Below, in pieces: positions 33,387-45,269 of a DNA stretch of 64,000 nucleotides; within the stretch, counting starts at the first letter, position 1, and each line of letters starts with the position of its first letter. Position numbers and translations under genes: made by a program. Source of the stretch: Haberlea rhodopensis (taxonomy: Eukaryota; Streptophyta; Magnoliopsida; Lamiales; Gesneriaceae); the NCBI GenBank assembly GCA_907163345.1, contig CAJQUN010000329.1, forward strand, positions 62,001 through 126,000, in the 5' to 3' direction. The notes beneath the pieces are model-generated. The model was not told the origin of the DNA. It made no database searches and worked only from the letters and a program-made list of their open reading frames with translations.

Positions 33387-36020
33387 TGTGATGACCAGAG
33401 ATTAGGGATGTTAATCCCGGAGTGTTAATAACCCCTAAAGTGGTTTTACGTGGCGAATTGGAGTTTAATCGAGGTGTTGGGCCCTCCGGGGTCGTCTATT
33501 TGAGTAGTTGGGATCGTTGGATCCCGATGTTGAGATCGTATTCTCATTTCGGTGAAAACCTGTGAGTTGGGTTTTTAGTGTGACTCGGAATCTCGGGTGC
33601 TTTGTGTGGGCACCGGTAGGGGGTTTTGGTGTTAGAGAGAGAATTTTTGAAAACAGATGATTTTTAATGAATCATGATGTATTTGTGGGGCTATTAGTAT
33701 TTCGGGGTATTTTTGCTATAAATACCAGTTGAACCCGAGATTTTAAATACAAATTTCATTTTCAGCCTCCAGCCCGTCTCTCTCTCTTCCCCATTCTGCC
33801 ATTCCCGATTTCTTCCCTCGACCCGCCGCTTCCAGCCGTGCGCCCGCCGCCGTCCGGCCGCCGTTCGGCGCGTGCGACCCGCCGCCGGCTTCGTCTCGTC
33901 GAGGCGCAGCTATCCCCTCCGTCAATTCAAAGTTTCATCGCGATTTGAAGTCGGATTTTATGAGGAAGCGGCGATCCCCAATTTCTAGGGTTCTTCGATT
34001 TTGGTCCGATTTCTTCCGATTTTCGATTGGGTAACCTCCCTTACCCCCTTTTTCGTCATTATCGTGTATTTCCCTGCCTTTTTGTGTTCGATTAGTTCGA
34101 ATTATTGCTGTTGGTGGGAGGATTGGTTCGAATTTTTGGATGTATGGGTGAAGTGCGTTCGAAATTGTGATCTTTGGCAGGGGTGTGGTGATTCTTGTTA
34201 GTGATTGATTATTACATGTTTTAGATGTATTATTGTTGCTTTATGGTTCGAATTTCTTCATTTGTTTGCGTGAGGTTAGGGCTCGATTTTAGGGGCTTAT
34301 GTTCGAAAATTGGGGGTTTTTGGTGAGGGATGATGATTCTTGTTGTTGATCGATTGATTCATGTTTAGATGAATTATGGTGATTATTTGAGTTCGAATTG
34401 TTATGATGGGGTTCGAATTATTGAAGGTGTTCTTGAGCAATTTTTGATAAAGGTTGATTGTCGTGTGTTGACAATATTTTTGAGGGTTATAGGTGTGCTT
34501 GAGCATGGGTTGCATGTTCGTAATTAATTGTGAATTAATTTATCGTGTTAGCACATCGTTCCTCGGAGCATGGAACTCGAGCAAGGTTTGGCTCGGACTT
34601 CGGAGATTTAAGGTACGTGCGACGTACGAGCATTACTTTATGTGATAGCAATTGTGAAATGCATAATGTGTTGTAATTGCATTAGACGGTTGTGGGTATG
34701 GCTATGTACATATATGTGTTGATATGACTATGGAACGACCTAGTCTTGATATCGCTGCCACAAGTGTGCGTAATACTAGAGTAGTATGACCTTATAAGAG
34801 GTATGGGGTACTGGGTTTATGTGACTATTGTAAGACATGTGAGATGTCTAAGTATAAATAAGAATTTGTAAAATAAAGGGTAGGGCATTTGAGATGCCTG
34901 AGAATGATCGTGGGATCATGTATTCATTGAAAGACATGTGAGATGTCTAAGTGAAATAGAGAATTTGTAAAATAAATGCTAGGCATTTGAGCTATCTGTG
35001 ATTGGTAGTAAAGTTGAAAATCAGTATTAGATATCGAGATATCTATGTTTGCATGTATAATGAATTTGGAATCATTTATTATTGATACTTGAGAATCAGG
35101 CATGCTATGAGTTAAATCAATGTGTTGATTTACTGATTTATGAGATTTGATGAGTTTGTTGATTGTGAGAACAGGGACAGTACACGGAACCCCGGATGAG
35201 GATGTTGCCATCCAGGGAGTATCATTTAAAATTCATTAATATTTACTTGCGTTGTAAATTAGGAATTTCATTATTGTGATTATGAGATTTTGTGTATTGG
35301 TATGCTCACCCCGTTGGGGGCTGTCTCTGTTGGGGCAGGTGAACAGGTGCATCGATGGCTGTGGAGCTGAGCTCGAGCTGTTGATTGGATGTACTCACAG
35401 GATCGTGGTACCAGGGCTTGATGGAGTACGGTATCGTATAGAGTACTTATATACACCCGAGATTTATATACACATTTATGATGCTCGCTTGTGAGCACGG
35501 ATATTCTTGTATATGGGTTGTATATAAAGGCATGAGCCTTTCTCTCTTTCGTTATGTGTTGCATGCAATTGTGGTAGAATTGCTAATGATATGAGAGTCG
35601 TTAGTGTGTTATGTGGGTGTTGAAACCCACTTTTGTCGTCTTATGTGTGGTGTCTTCCCTGGCTGGGAATTTACTTTGTGTTCAGTATTCTGTTGAGTAT
35701 TGTGTATTCCCTGGCTGGGAATTATATTATGCGATGTGCTTTTGTTTTGGGATAGCTCAATTTATGGGGAGACTCTGCCCAAATTTTTATAAAAACCCAC
35801 AATGCAAAAGTGGTGTAATGGGGATGGTATTGGGCGAACTCGATGAGTCTATATGTTGTTAGGATGATGATCTTATAACATTGAGTATTAAAGAAATTTT
35901 GTAGTTGCCATTCAATGGTAAAGTATCATTTGAGCTTCCCGATTGACTTTTTATTGAAAGCATGTGCCACACATAGTGGTTAATACACTAATTAAGGGTT
36001 AAGGGCTTGGGGTCCTTACA
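33387..36020 (+). mobile_element. 5' LTR of element G
   Basis: TGTGATGACCAGAG...GGGTCCTTACA. It has a strong TATA box, a very GC-rich leader (33820-33915) and then a stretch with the look of a plant first exon and splice donor. The GTACGT hairpin is at 34613-34618/34622-34627, ATACTA-GAG-TAGTAT near 34769-34783, and two TTCCC-TGGCT-GGGAA hairpins at about 35655 and 35708. No CGATCG cluster. Confidence 0.93.
33717..33724 (+). promoter_or_regulatory. TATA box of G's 5' LTR
   Basis: TATAAATA inside GCTATAAATACC, kept in the 3' LTR (40169-40176) and in both B LTRs. The likely start is about 30 bp downstream, before the CT-rich stretch at 33775-33795. Confidence 0.7.
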
Positions 36021-36024
36021 TTAG

Positions 36025-36036
36025 TGGTATCAGAGC
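36025..36036 (+). other. Primer binding site of element G
   Basis: TGGTATCAGAGC, 4 nt after the LTR end. Confidence 0.93.
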
Positions 36037-36935
36037 AGTGGTTAGCTCTTTGGGGTTGTTAAGGGCCTAAGAAATTATTGATAGCACATACTTATGCATG
36101 ATGGCATTAATGTTGTATGACACAACTAGTTGTTTATGTGCTTTTTATGATATGAAAAGTGTTGTTGCTAATCATTGTGATTGCAGGAATCGTGTAGCAT
36201 GAGATGGGATGGCATTAATGGTGATGTCTGGCCCTTCATGCATTATGTGTTAAATGATCTGATTTTGTGGGAAAATCAGGAAAGGTGAAACGTACGGGCT
36301 TCGGACGGTAAAACGTGTTAGACCTTTGATTATGTATATCGTGGGTAGTGAACCCTTGCATGTGATGGTATATGTGAAATGAGAGTGATATATTGTGATA
36401 ATGGAATCAACTGTTGTGCTTGATTATTGTGGTAGAATTGATGAATGTTCCGGTAGCCTTTATCTCCGAGCGAGGGAGGTACTTGCCGCTGTCATGACTG
36501 AGCGAGGTAACATGCCGCTGTCATTGTCGAAGCGAGGGGTCCTAAAATTCCGCTGTTGTATTGGGACCGGAACAGTCACAATTCTAGTGATTAAAGTGGA
36601 ATATTGTGATTATTGTGGAATATTGTGGTTATAACTGAAAAGTGATATCGATCATTATATTGTGAACTGTGGTATTAACCTGGATGCAGGTACATGGAGC
36701 TAGTGGATGTTCCGGTAGTTGTTATATTCGAGCGAGGGAGGTACTTGTCGCTGTCATATGAAGCGATGGTAATATGATATTTGCCGCTGTCATGTCTAAG
36801 CGAGGTAACATGCCGCTGTCATTGTCGAAGCGAGGGATATCATATGATGCCGCTATATGTCGAAGCGAGGGGTCCTAAAATTCCGCTGCTATAACAGGAC
36901 CGGAACAACCACATCATATGTATTGATTGCGATGG

Positions 36936-37215
36936 TTCATGCCGCTATATCGATTGGCGATGGTTCTTGCCGCCAGATATATTGATAGCGATGTCTCATT
37001 CCGCTATATTGATTGGCGATGGTTCATGCCGCCAGATATATTAATAGCGATGTCTCATTCCGCTATATTGATTGGCGATGGTTCATGCCGCCAGATATAT
37101 TGATAGCGACGGTTCATTCCGCTATATTGATTGGCGATGGTTCATGCCGCCAGATATATTGATAGCGATGTCCCATTCCGCTACATCTAGGGCGATGGTT
37201 CATGCCGCCAGATGT
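36936..37215. repeat. 59-bp minisatellite in G
   Basis: Four to five units alternating GGCGATGGTTCATGCCGCC and AGCGATGTCTCATTCCGC. Each half is itself partly self-complementary. Confidence 0.92.
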
Positions 37216-37799
37216 CTATAGCGAAGTTTTATGCCGCTGACTCTATGACGAGGGATTATGCCCCTGATTCTATAGCGACGGGTTATGCCGCTATGCACAT
37301 GACGCTGGATTACGCCACCTACGAGCGATGGGTGCTTATTGCGTACCACTGTTGGATGACGGAGACAGGTATGCCGCTATATTGTTAGCAATGAGGTATG
37401 GCATATTACTGTTTATTTAGCACTATTGTGGATATCATGTGTTGATTTACTTATATTGTCATGTGTTTGATGATTAGATTATAGACGTCGCGTATCGACA
37501 TATGCCGTTACGAGTCGACAATATTATTTCAAAGCCATATGTTGACAGGTACCGTCACGGGATGACAATGACATAGTGGATGTTCTATGTAGACGTGTAG
37601 CGTCGTTTTGATGGCTAATACATTTATGTTATGTATTTAGTTGTATGGTTTGAGTGCCGATGGTGAGCACATGATAGAGTCTGGGTCACTAGTTGACGAG
37701 ACCTTTTTGCCAAGCAGGTTTGCTCGGTGGAGTATTGGATGTATTGTATCGGTGATGTACCACATCATGTTATAGAGGTAAATATTTGTCGAGCAATGA

Positions 37800-38870
37800 T
37801 ACCCTTGGGTATGCTCGTTGGTTTGGCTAGGGCCAAGTGATTGGTGGTAAGAGTAGTCATTGAGGAAACTACTCGCTTGTGTTGTGATGTAGGGTATGCA
37901 TGGTTACACCCACCCTGAGGGTGTGGGATAAGTTTTAACGGATTATGATTGTATCATAAGTGAGCAAGGACACCGGGTTGTCCATTGTGCTTGGTATTTT
38001 AGAGATATGTTGGGCGATGACCCATTACTCTAACGGTTTGTACGGTATGGCATACCGAGATGGAACTTATGGTTTGTTGGTGGGCTTCATATGAGCCTAT
38101 GGAGACAGCGCTTTGCTAGCCATATATCGTAGTGATGATATAGTGTGCTTGTTGGGGCCATGATACTGCTCGTTGGAATCAAGTTTGGCAAATCGTAAAG
38201 TGATACGATGTGGATTATGGTGGACTTTAGTAGTCACCACGTCATTTGAGGTTGAGGTTGTGCATGCCTCATTGAAACGTGTATACGTCTATTGTTTTGA
38301 GAGACTTGTCTGGGACAGCTCATAATGTTGGAGTGCCAACAAGAGAGTCATCAAGTCGTCGTTGACTCGATCTGATGGAACCCGTGTGCTTGGGATGCAA
38401 TGGGTGTTATTGTATCCAGTTTTTTTCCGAACGGTGGTTCGAGACTAGTGGATCTCGAGTTCGATAGCACTTCCCTTGTGGGGAAGGAGGTAGTATTATA
38501 CCTATTTGGGAATCTTTGAAGGACTCGGTAAGTTGGTACGTGTGGTGTTGATTTTGGGAATCACGCAGTGTTGTTGATCGTCGATTATCATCCTCCACTG
38601 GATGGGAATGACTCAGAATTGACAGTTGTGTTTGGGGCTTAGGGGTATGTTGTAGATACCCGAGCCAAGTGCATTGAGTATGCATGTGATGTCAGTGCTT
38701 AGGCAGGTATACCGGTGAGTGTACGGATGCCAGTTATTGATTCCCTTTTTGTCAAGCATAGAGTTATGCTACTTTTGGATGGGTAAATCTCTGATGAGAG
38801 ATATGGAACACCTTGAGATTGGGAATCTCCATGGCACGATGATTATGAGGGATAATCGTGAAGTTAGTTG
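37800..38870. other. Hairpin chain in G
   Basis: At least twelve stems of 5-7 bp in about 1.1 kb. Examples: GAGTAGT-10-ACTACTC (37851-37874), ACACCC-7-GGGTGT (37906-37924), TTATGAT-TGT-ATCATAA (37943-37959), GGACA-6-TGTCC (37968-37983), CGGTATG-g-CATACCG (38043-38057), TGTTGG-4-CCAACA (38326-38341), GAGTCA-12-TGACTC (38345-38368), CTTCCC-5-GGGAAG (38470-38486), ATCTCT-4-AGAGAT (38787-38802), GAGATT-3-AATCTC (38815-38829) and GATTAT-5-ATAATC (38841-38857). By chance I would expect about two 6-bp stems with such loops per kb. Confidence 0.8.
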
Positions 38871-39825
38871 ACTTCCCTTGAGGAGGGATTATCTTGTGAG
38901 GGTTGAGGTGTTTCCTTGTTGGTGTTTCCTCCGAGTTATGCGATAGCCTTCCCAAGTTTGGATTGTTAAATCCTAGGATTATCAAGGGATGGCAGGAATT
39001 CAGATTTATTGGGTGTCGCTGTCGACACAAGCGTTGAGGATGCAATGTGTTTATTGCATGTCCTTTCAGGATTTGAACTCTGTGGAGTCTCGATGGTTTA
39101 TTTATGATCAGGATGTGATTCTTGGAATATCCGGAGGTGGACATCTTGTGAGATGTGTTTTGTGTGAATCTGTGGCCGTGAGTTGCCCAGATTGAGTTGC
39201 AATGATGCGACTGCTCATTTGAGGGAGGAGGTTTGGAAGTGGAAATCAGGCTTGGTATGTGTACACCGTGGTATGCTAATGTTTCCCTCGTAACGATGTA
39301 TGTTAGACATCGTGAGTCATGATAGAGATGTCTTTGAATGATATCTACGATGGAATCGGGAGCAATTCGAATACTTGCAGTTTCAGTTGACTAACTGCTT
39401 TTGGGTTGTTAGCGTTGAGTGGTACTGACGCTCTTTGACGTTATGATGGATTTGGAAGTCTATTCCACTCCAGAGTTTGACACGAAGTCAACGTTCTCAA
39501 GGTTGAGGTGTCATTCAGGATGCGTTCTTATTAGTTGTAGTAGAACTGAGGATGACTGTCTGATTTACAGTCGTAAGTATTGGTTGTTTTGCAGTCATGA
39601 GGGACTGACTTTTAGGATGAACCGCATCGAGGTACGTTTTGCCTCTTGAGTGATATGTTGGTTTTGGTATGTCGCTCTGTTTCAGAGTTTGATGTGAAGT
39701 AAGTATCCTCGCGGTTTTTAAGACGATTCTGATATGGTCAGGAATCGAGGTTATGGCTTCATGTTGTTGTGTAGCCCGGGTGTTACGTGATACACCGGTG
39801 CTAATTTCAAGGACGAAATTCTTTT

Positions 39826-39837
39826 AGTGGGGGATAT
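39826..39837 (+). other. Polypurine tract of element G
   Basis: AGTGGGGGATAT just before the 3' LTR, preceded by GGACGAAATTCTTTT, the same ending as autonomous elements although no frame leads into it. Confidence 0.8.
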
Positions 39838-42471
39838 TGTGATGACCAGAGATTAGGGATGTTAATCCCGGAGTGTTAATAACCCCTAAAGTGGTTTTAC
39901 GTGGCGAATTGGAGTTTAATCGAGGTGTTGGGCCCTCCGGGCTCGTCTATTTGAGTAGTTGGGATCGTTGGATCCCGAGGTTGAGATCGTATTCTCATTT
40001 CGGTGAAAACCTGTGAGTTGGGTTTTTAGTGTAACTCGGAATCTCGGGTGCTTTGTGTGGGCACCGGTAGGGGGGTTTTGGTGTTAGAGAGAGAATTTTT
40101 GAAAACAGATGATTTTTAATGAATCATGATGTATTTGTGGGGCTATTAGTATTTCGGGGTATTTTTGCTATAAATACCAGTTGAACCCGAGATTTTAAAT
40201 ACAAATTTCATTTTCAGCCTCCAGCCCGTCTCTCTCTCTTCCCCATTCTGCCATTCCCGATTTCTTCCCTCGACCCGCCGCTTCCAGCCGTGCGCCCGCC
40301 GCCGTCCGGCCGCCGTGCGGCGCGTGCGACCCGCCGCCGGCTTCGTCTCGTCGAGGCGCAGCTATCCCCTCCGTCAATTCGAAGTTTCATCGCGATTTGA
40401 AGTCGGATTTTACGAGGAAGCGGCGATCCCCAATTTCTAGGGTTCTTCGATTTTGGTCCGATTTCTTCCGATTTTCGATTGGGTAAGCTCCCTTACCCTC
40501 TTTTTCGTCATTATCGTGTATTTCCCTGCCTTTTTGTGTTCGATTAGTTCGATTTATTGCTGTTGGTGGGAGGATTGGTTCGAATTTTTGGATGTATGGG
40601 TGAAGTGGGTTCGAAATTGTGATCTTTGGCAGGGGTGTGGTGATTCTTGTTAGTGATTGATTATTACATGTTTTAGATGTATTATTGTTGCTTTATGGTT
40701 CGAATTTCTTCATTTGCTTGTGTGAGGTTAGGGCTCGATTTTAGGGGCTTATGTTCGAAAATTGGGGGTTTTTGGTGAGGGATGATGATTCTTGTTGTTG
40801 ATCGATTGATTCATGTTTAGATGACTTATGGTGATTATTTGAGTTCGAATTGTTATGATGGGGTTCGAATTATTGAAGGTGTTCTTGAGCAATTTTTGAT
40901 AAAGGTTGATTGTCGTGTGTTGACAATATTTTTGAGAGTTATAGGTGTGCTTGAGCATGGGTTGCATGCTCGTAATTAATTGTGAATTAATTTATCGTGT
41001 TAGCACATCGTTCCTCGGAGCATGGAACTCGAGCAAGGTTTGGCTCGGACTTCGGAGATTTAAGGTACGTGCGACGTACGAGCATTACTTTATGTGATAG
41101 CAATTGTGAAATGCATAATGTGTTGTAATTGCATTAGACGGTTGTGGGTATGGCTATATACATATATGTGTTGATATGACTATGGAACGACCTAGTCTTG
41201 ATATCGCTGCCACAAGTGTGCGTAATACTAGAGTAGTATGACCTTATAAGAGGTATGGGGTACTGGGTTTATGTGACTATTGTAAGACATGTGAGATGTC
41301 TAAGTATAAATGAGAATTTGTAAAATAAAGGGTAGGGCATTTGAGATGCCTGAGAATGATCGTGGGATCATGTATTCATTGAAAGACATGTGAGATGTCT
41401 AAGTGAAATAGAGAATTTGTAAAATAAATGCTAGGCATTTGAGCTATCTGTGATTGGTAGTAAAGTTGAAAATCAGTATTAGATATCGAGATATCTATGT
41501 TTGCATGTATAATGAATTTGGAATCATTTATTATTGATACTTGAGAATCAGGCATGCTATGAGTTAAATCAATGTGTTGATTTACTGATTTATGAGATTT
41601 GATGAGTTTGATGATTGTGAGAACAGGGACAGTACACGGAACCCCGGATGATGATGTTGCCATCCAGGGAGTATCATTTAAAATTCATTAATATTTACTT
41701 GCGTTGTAAATTATGAATTTCATTATTGTGATTATGAGATTTTGTGTATTGGTATGCTCACCCCGTTGGGGGCTGTCTCTGTTGGGGCAGGTGAACAGGT
41801 GCATCATGGCTGTGGAGCTGAGCTCGAGCTGTTGATTTGATGTACTCACAGGATCGTGGTACCAGGGCTTGATGGAGTACGGTATCGTATAGAGTACTTA
41901 TATACACCCGAGATTTATATACACATTTATGCTGCTCGCTTGTGAGCACGGATATTCTTGTATATGGGTTGTATATAAAGGCATGAGCCTTTCTCTCTTT
42001 CGTTATGTGTTGCATGCAATTGTGGTAGAATTGCTAATGATATGAGAGTCGTTAGTGTGTTATGTGGGTGTTGAAACCCCCTTTTGTCGTCTTATGTGTG
42101 GTGTCTTCCCTGGCTGGGAATTTACTTTGTGTTCAGTATTCTGTTGAGTATTGTGTATTCCCTGGCCGGGAATTATATTATGCGATGTGCTTTTGTTTTG
42201 GGATAGCTCAATTTATGGGGAGACTCTGCCCAAATTTTTATAAAAACCCACAATGCAAAAGTGGTGTAATGGGGATGGTATTGGGCGAACTCGATGAGTC
42301 TATATGTTGTTAGGATGATGATCTTATAACATTGAGTATTAAAGAAATTTTGTAGTTGCCATTCAATGGTAAAGTATCATTTGAGCTTCCCGATTGACTT
42401 TTTATTGAAAGCATGTGCCACACATAGTGGTTAATACACTAATTAAGGGTTAAGGGCTTGGGGTCCTTACA
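39838..42471 (+). mobile_element. 3' LTR of element G
   Basis: Same length as the 5' LTR. The hairpin is at 41065-41070/41074-41079. An ATG in the exon-like leader of the 5' LTR (33959) reads ACG here. Confidence 0.93.
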
Positions 42472-42790
42472 TGCGAGTTTCAAACCTGGTCTTCTTCAGA
42501 CGAGTTGAACAGTCTACCAAACCGGACAACAAATGTTTTCAGAATACGTTGTCACTACAATGGATATTCACGAGGTCTATGCCGTGTATTTGTATGAACG
42601 GTCTCTCTATCCTGAGCAGCCTTTCATTTTAATCTGATCAGTTTTACGTTCTCTCTCATTTCTTGTACCATATCTGGTCCACTTATAACTGACTGATCAA
42701 CAACATCCCAAGACAAGAGTGACTTCTGTGTCGTCCATACAACACTTTACATGGTGCCATCTGTATATCATAGATTGCTCATTCGTCGCA
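42472..42790 (-). pseudogene. Integrase C-terminal end of element H
   Basis: The minus strand reads IQMAPCKVLYGRH followed by a decayed copy of the linker to the GPY/F module. It has many stops. It joins 33133-33386 when G is removed. Confidence 0.72.
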
Positions 42791-45170
42791 TTCTTAACTT
42801 TGCACACACGTACTCAAAGTGCCACGCAGACCACGCAACTCCACTCCAATACACAGTATCGATTCATGTATACGTCATGAATGAAATACCAACTTCGAGA
42901 ACGTCGACCACACACCAATCTCGTGAGTGGAGAGATTCTCCCACAACGACAAAGATGTTAACAACTCTCTCGATGTTAACTAATCAAAGAATCAAGTAAT
43001 CTCAACCTACTTCCTAATCAAATATGAGTCGACATCTCAACAACTTGTGCTTTACAATGCAAAAAACACAACGCTTCGACGGAAACTGTTCCGTATACAG
43101 CAGTATGTCAATATTACAAGCGGTTTCCAAACCTCAAATGCCATGACAGTCAATGGAATTTTCCCCATAAAAGACAAGGTACACCGGCTGCTAGGAAAAA
43201 CGAGCAACCCTCGATAGTAGGTCAACACAGATACATTTCTACTCAACTGTCAACACCAGTGTGTTCCAAGACATCATATCTTGGTCCAAACATACTACCA
43301 TCACATTATCGAAACATTTCACTAAACACATATTTCCATCATGAACCTGCAAGACATCTAATCACATTCTCACAACATGTGTTGACATCAAATACCAATT
43401 GAATAAGAGTTTTGGTCATCCCTTGTTTACCCCTTAAAATTACCAATTCTAACAAAAACTCTCAAATTACACTTATCCACAACATCTGAATTGCTAGATA
43501 TCTCTTTAAACGAGGTACAACAATCTCCTTTTAAGAGAGAGTCAACTAAAACCATACTAAAACCCATCTGCATCGACTACTCTCTCGAGACTACCAATCT
43601 CGAGGATAACACAATCTCTTTCAAGAGGTCCACCAATCTATATACACTTCCACGTGATCAACAAGCATAAAGATGCTAGCACAAACATCTTAGATACACA
43701 TCGATATCACTGACAACACAAGCATACTCCATACTCACTCAACTTGGATATCTCCAAGAATTTCCTCACGCCTTCGACAAGATTATCCATCACGTAGTTA
43801 TTCTTACACAAACACCATCATATATCTTTGAATCTTTCAAAGATTCACAAACAAGTATTTCCATACTTCTTTCCTTTCAAAGAAAACATAAGGCATGTAC
43901 GACTTCCAAACCCAAACCATCATTCAAGCAATTAAAACGCATTACTATCCAAATGCATCTTTGAACAAAGATATGCAAAACTAACTCATGATCGTGCATT
44001 CATGCAACTATCGAACCACTCTCAAATCGGTATACATGATGTATACAAATTATAACAATGCTCTATACTCACAGAACAGTACTCAAACACGTTCATACAC
44101 TTCTCTTGGGTTGTCTTCTTGTATGTCTCACAATGAATCCTCACAATGAATACAAAGCAAATCTCAGATTCGTCACAGTAACGCTCAAGGTAGTTACTTC
44201 ACCATCAACATGAAATCAGTCTCATACTGGCTTTACGCCAGGTCTCATCCCCAAACCAAAGCTCGACAGAATAGTGTTATCATACCAACTATGGCCCACA
44301 ACTCTGGTTACAGTTTACCATTTCATTCTCAGTGCACAATCAACCCAATGGAGATAACGATAACTTGTATCATTGACATTCTCATTCATAACCACGAACA
44401 CTCATACCATTTGGGTTATGGTACTCGTCACTTACTAAACATGTTGGTATAACCAACAAAACTGAATTGTCGATAATACAATCGCTACACACATAATCAC
44501 ATACAACACTCTCTTGAGGTAGTTCTCACCTCAAGCTCAAAAGTGTTATAGTGACTACATCGAGTGCACTATAATCTCTCATCGTCGCATCATACGATTC
44601 ACCATACTCTGTACTCACTATCCATCTAGTGGATACTATAAGTTCACTATATTGCCATGATATTTCATCACTCGACAAACAACCTTGTCCGCATAAAATT
44701 AAACCAAAACCACCAACATGTCGTATAGTCAAACCCGGTAAAACATATCACATCATTCATGTTCTACTATCACTCATACCATTCATGTATCCCATCATGA
44801 ATTAATTCTCATAGTACAAACAATTAGAGATAGTAGATCATCATCTAACCAATCTCTAATACAGATACATACAATCGAACATTTCAATGTCCTCAACCAT
44901 CAGCTCTCAATCCTCACTCATGAGGAGTTCTCTATATGTTCATTCATGTAGCGTGCGATTATATCCCTTATCCCCGACATCGATATACGCATGTAGATTC
45001 CATGATAACTAACTCAATGAGTATATACATATGTATCATTACTCGCAACACATACATCACATCGCACTATGCAGTACACAAAACCGTATGACAGAACCAT
45101 TCACCTCTCAAGCAAAATTGTTCGGCATAGTGATCTCGTGTCAACCTGTGACACACAATCTTAGGCAAAC
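42791..45170 (-). mobile_element. H internal segment homologous to the B/G hairpin chain
   Basis: The expected protease, RT, RNase H and integrase core are absent. Instead there are blocks collinear with B at 10560-12500, such as GAATCTTT-c-AAAGATTC (43830-43846, matching 11561-11577) and CTCGAGA-7-TCTCGAG (43584-43604, matching the 11258-11272 stem). Other stems include GTATAC-ATGAT-GTATAC (about 44032-44048) and CACTA-TCCATC-TAGTG (about 44617-44632). Strongly diverged, so old. Confidence 0.65.
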
Positions 45171-45194
45171 CAGTGGCACGCAATTCACATAACG

Positions 45195-45199
<5 letters not shown>

Positions 45200-45239
<40 letters not shown>
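45200..45239. repeat. (TA)n microsatellite
   Basis: About 20 uninterrupted TA units at the gag-proximal end of the hairpin segment in H. Confidence 0.97.
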
Positions 45240-45241
<2 letters not shown>

Positions 45242-45269
45242 TATACATTACAACGGCGGCATCAGTTAC

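Larger units (their letters stand above)
36021..39837 (+). mobile_element. Internal domain of element G, no gag or pol
   Basis: Primer site at 36025-36036; a leader with a decayed hairpin and ACGTACGGGC...CGGACGGTAAAAC (36290-36315) that mimics the LTR; GCCGCT/GCGAGG repeats (36450-36900); a 59-bp array; a hairpin-rich segment (about 37400-39780); and the polypurine tract at 39826-39837. No Gag or Pol motif in any frame that I can see. Confidence 0.88.
33387..42471 (+). mobile_element. Element G, gene-less LTR retrotransposon
   Basis: 9085 bp with two 2634-bp LTRs, an initiator-Met primer site, and a polypurine tract, but no gag or pol. Target duplication TGCAA (33382-33386) and TGCGA (42472-42476) differ by one CpG-type transition. 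The LTRs are equal in length and differ at scattered sites only. Same family as B, but not tandem. It must have used proteins from another element. Confidence 0.93.

Noticed and set aside
33743..33925. Arg/Ala/Gly-rich antisense frame in the G and B LTRs
   Set aside because: Caused by the GC-rich leader; no start context or homology.
36936..37215. Possible CRISPR-like array (regular repeats with spacers)
   Set aside because: Units are contiguous tandem copies with similar spacers, in a eukaryotic retrotransposon; no cas genes.
38407..39144. Antisense frames of 90-126 codons in G with counterparts in B (10898-11185, 11402-11671)
   Set aside because: They run against the element, lack any domain, and lie in the hairpin chain where both strands have similar composition; conservation is explained by DNA homology.
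39419..39649. A frame of about 76 codons in G that also exists in B (10417-10665, minus)
   Set aside because: The differences I checked between the copies mostly change the amino acid, so there is no sign of protein-level selection; it fits shared non-coding descent.
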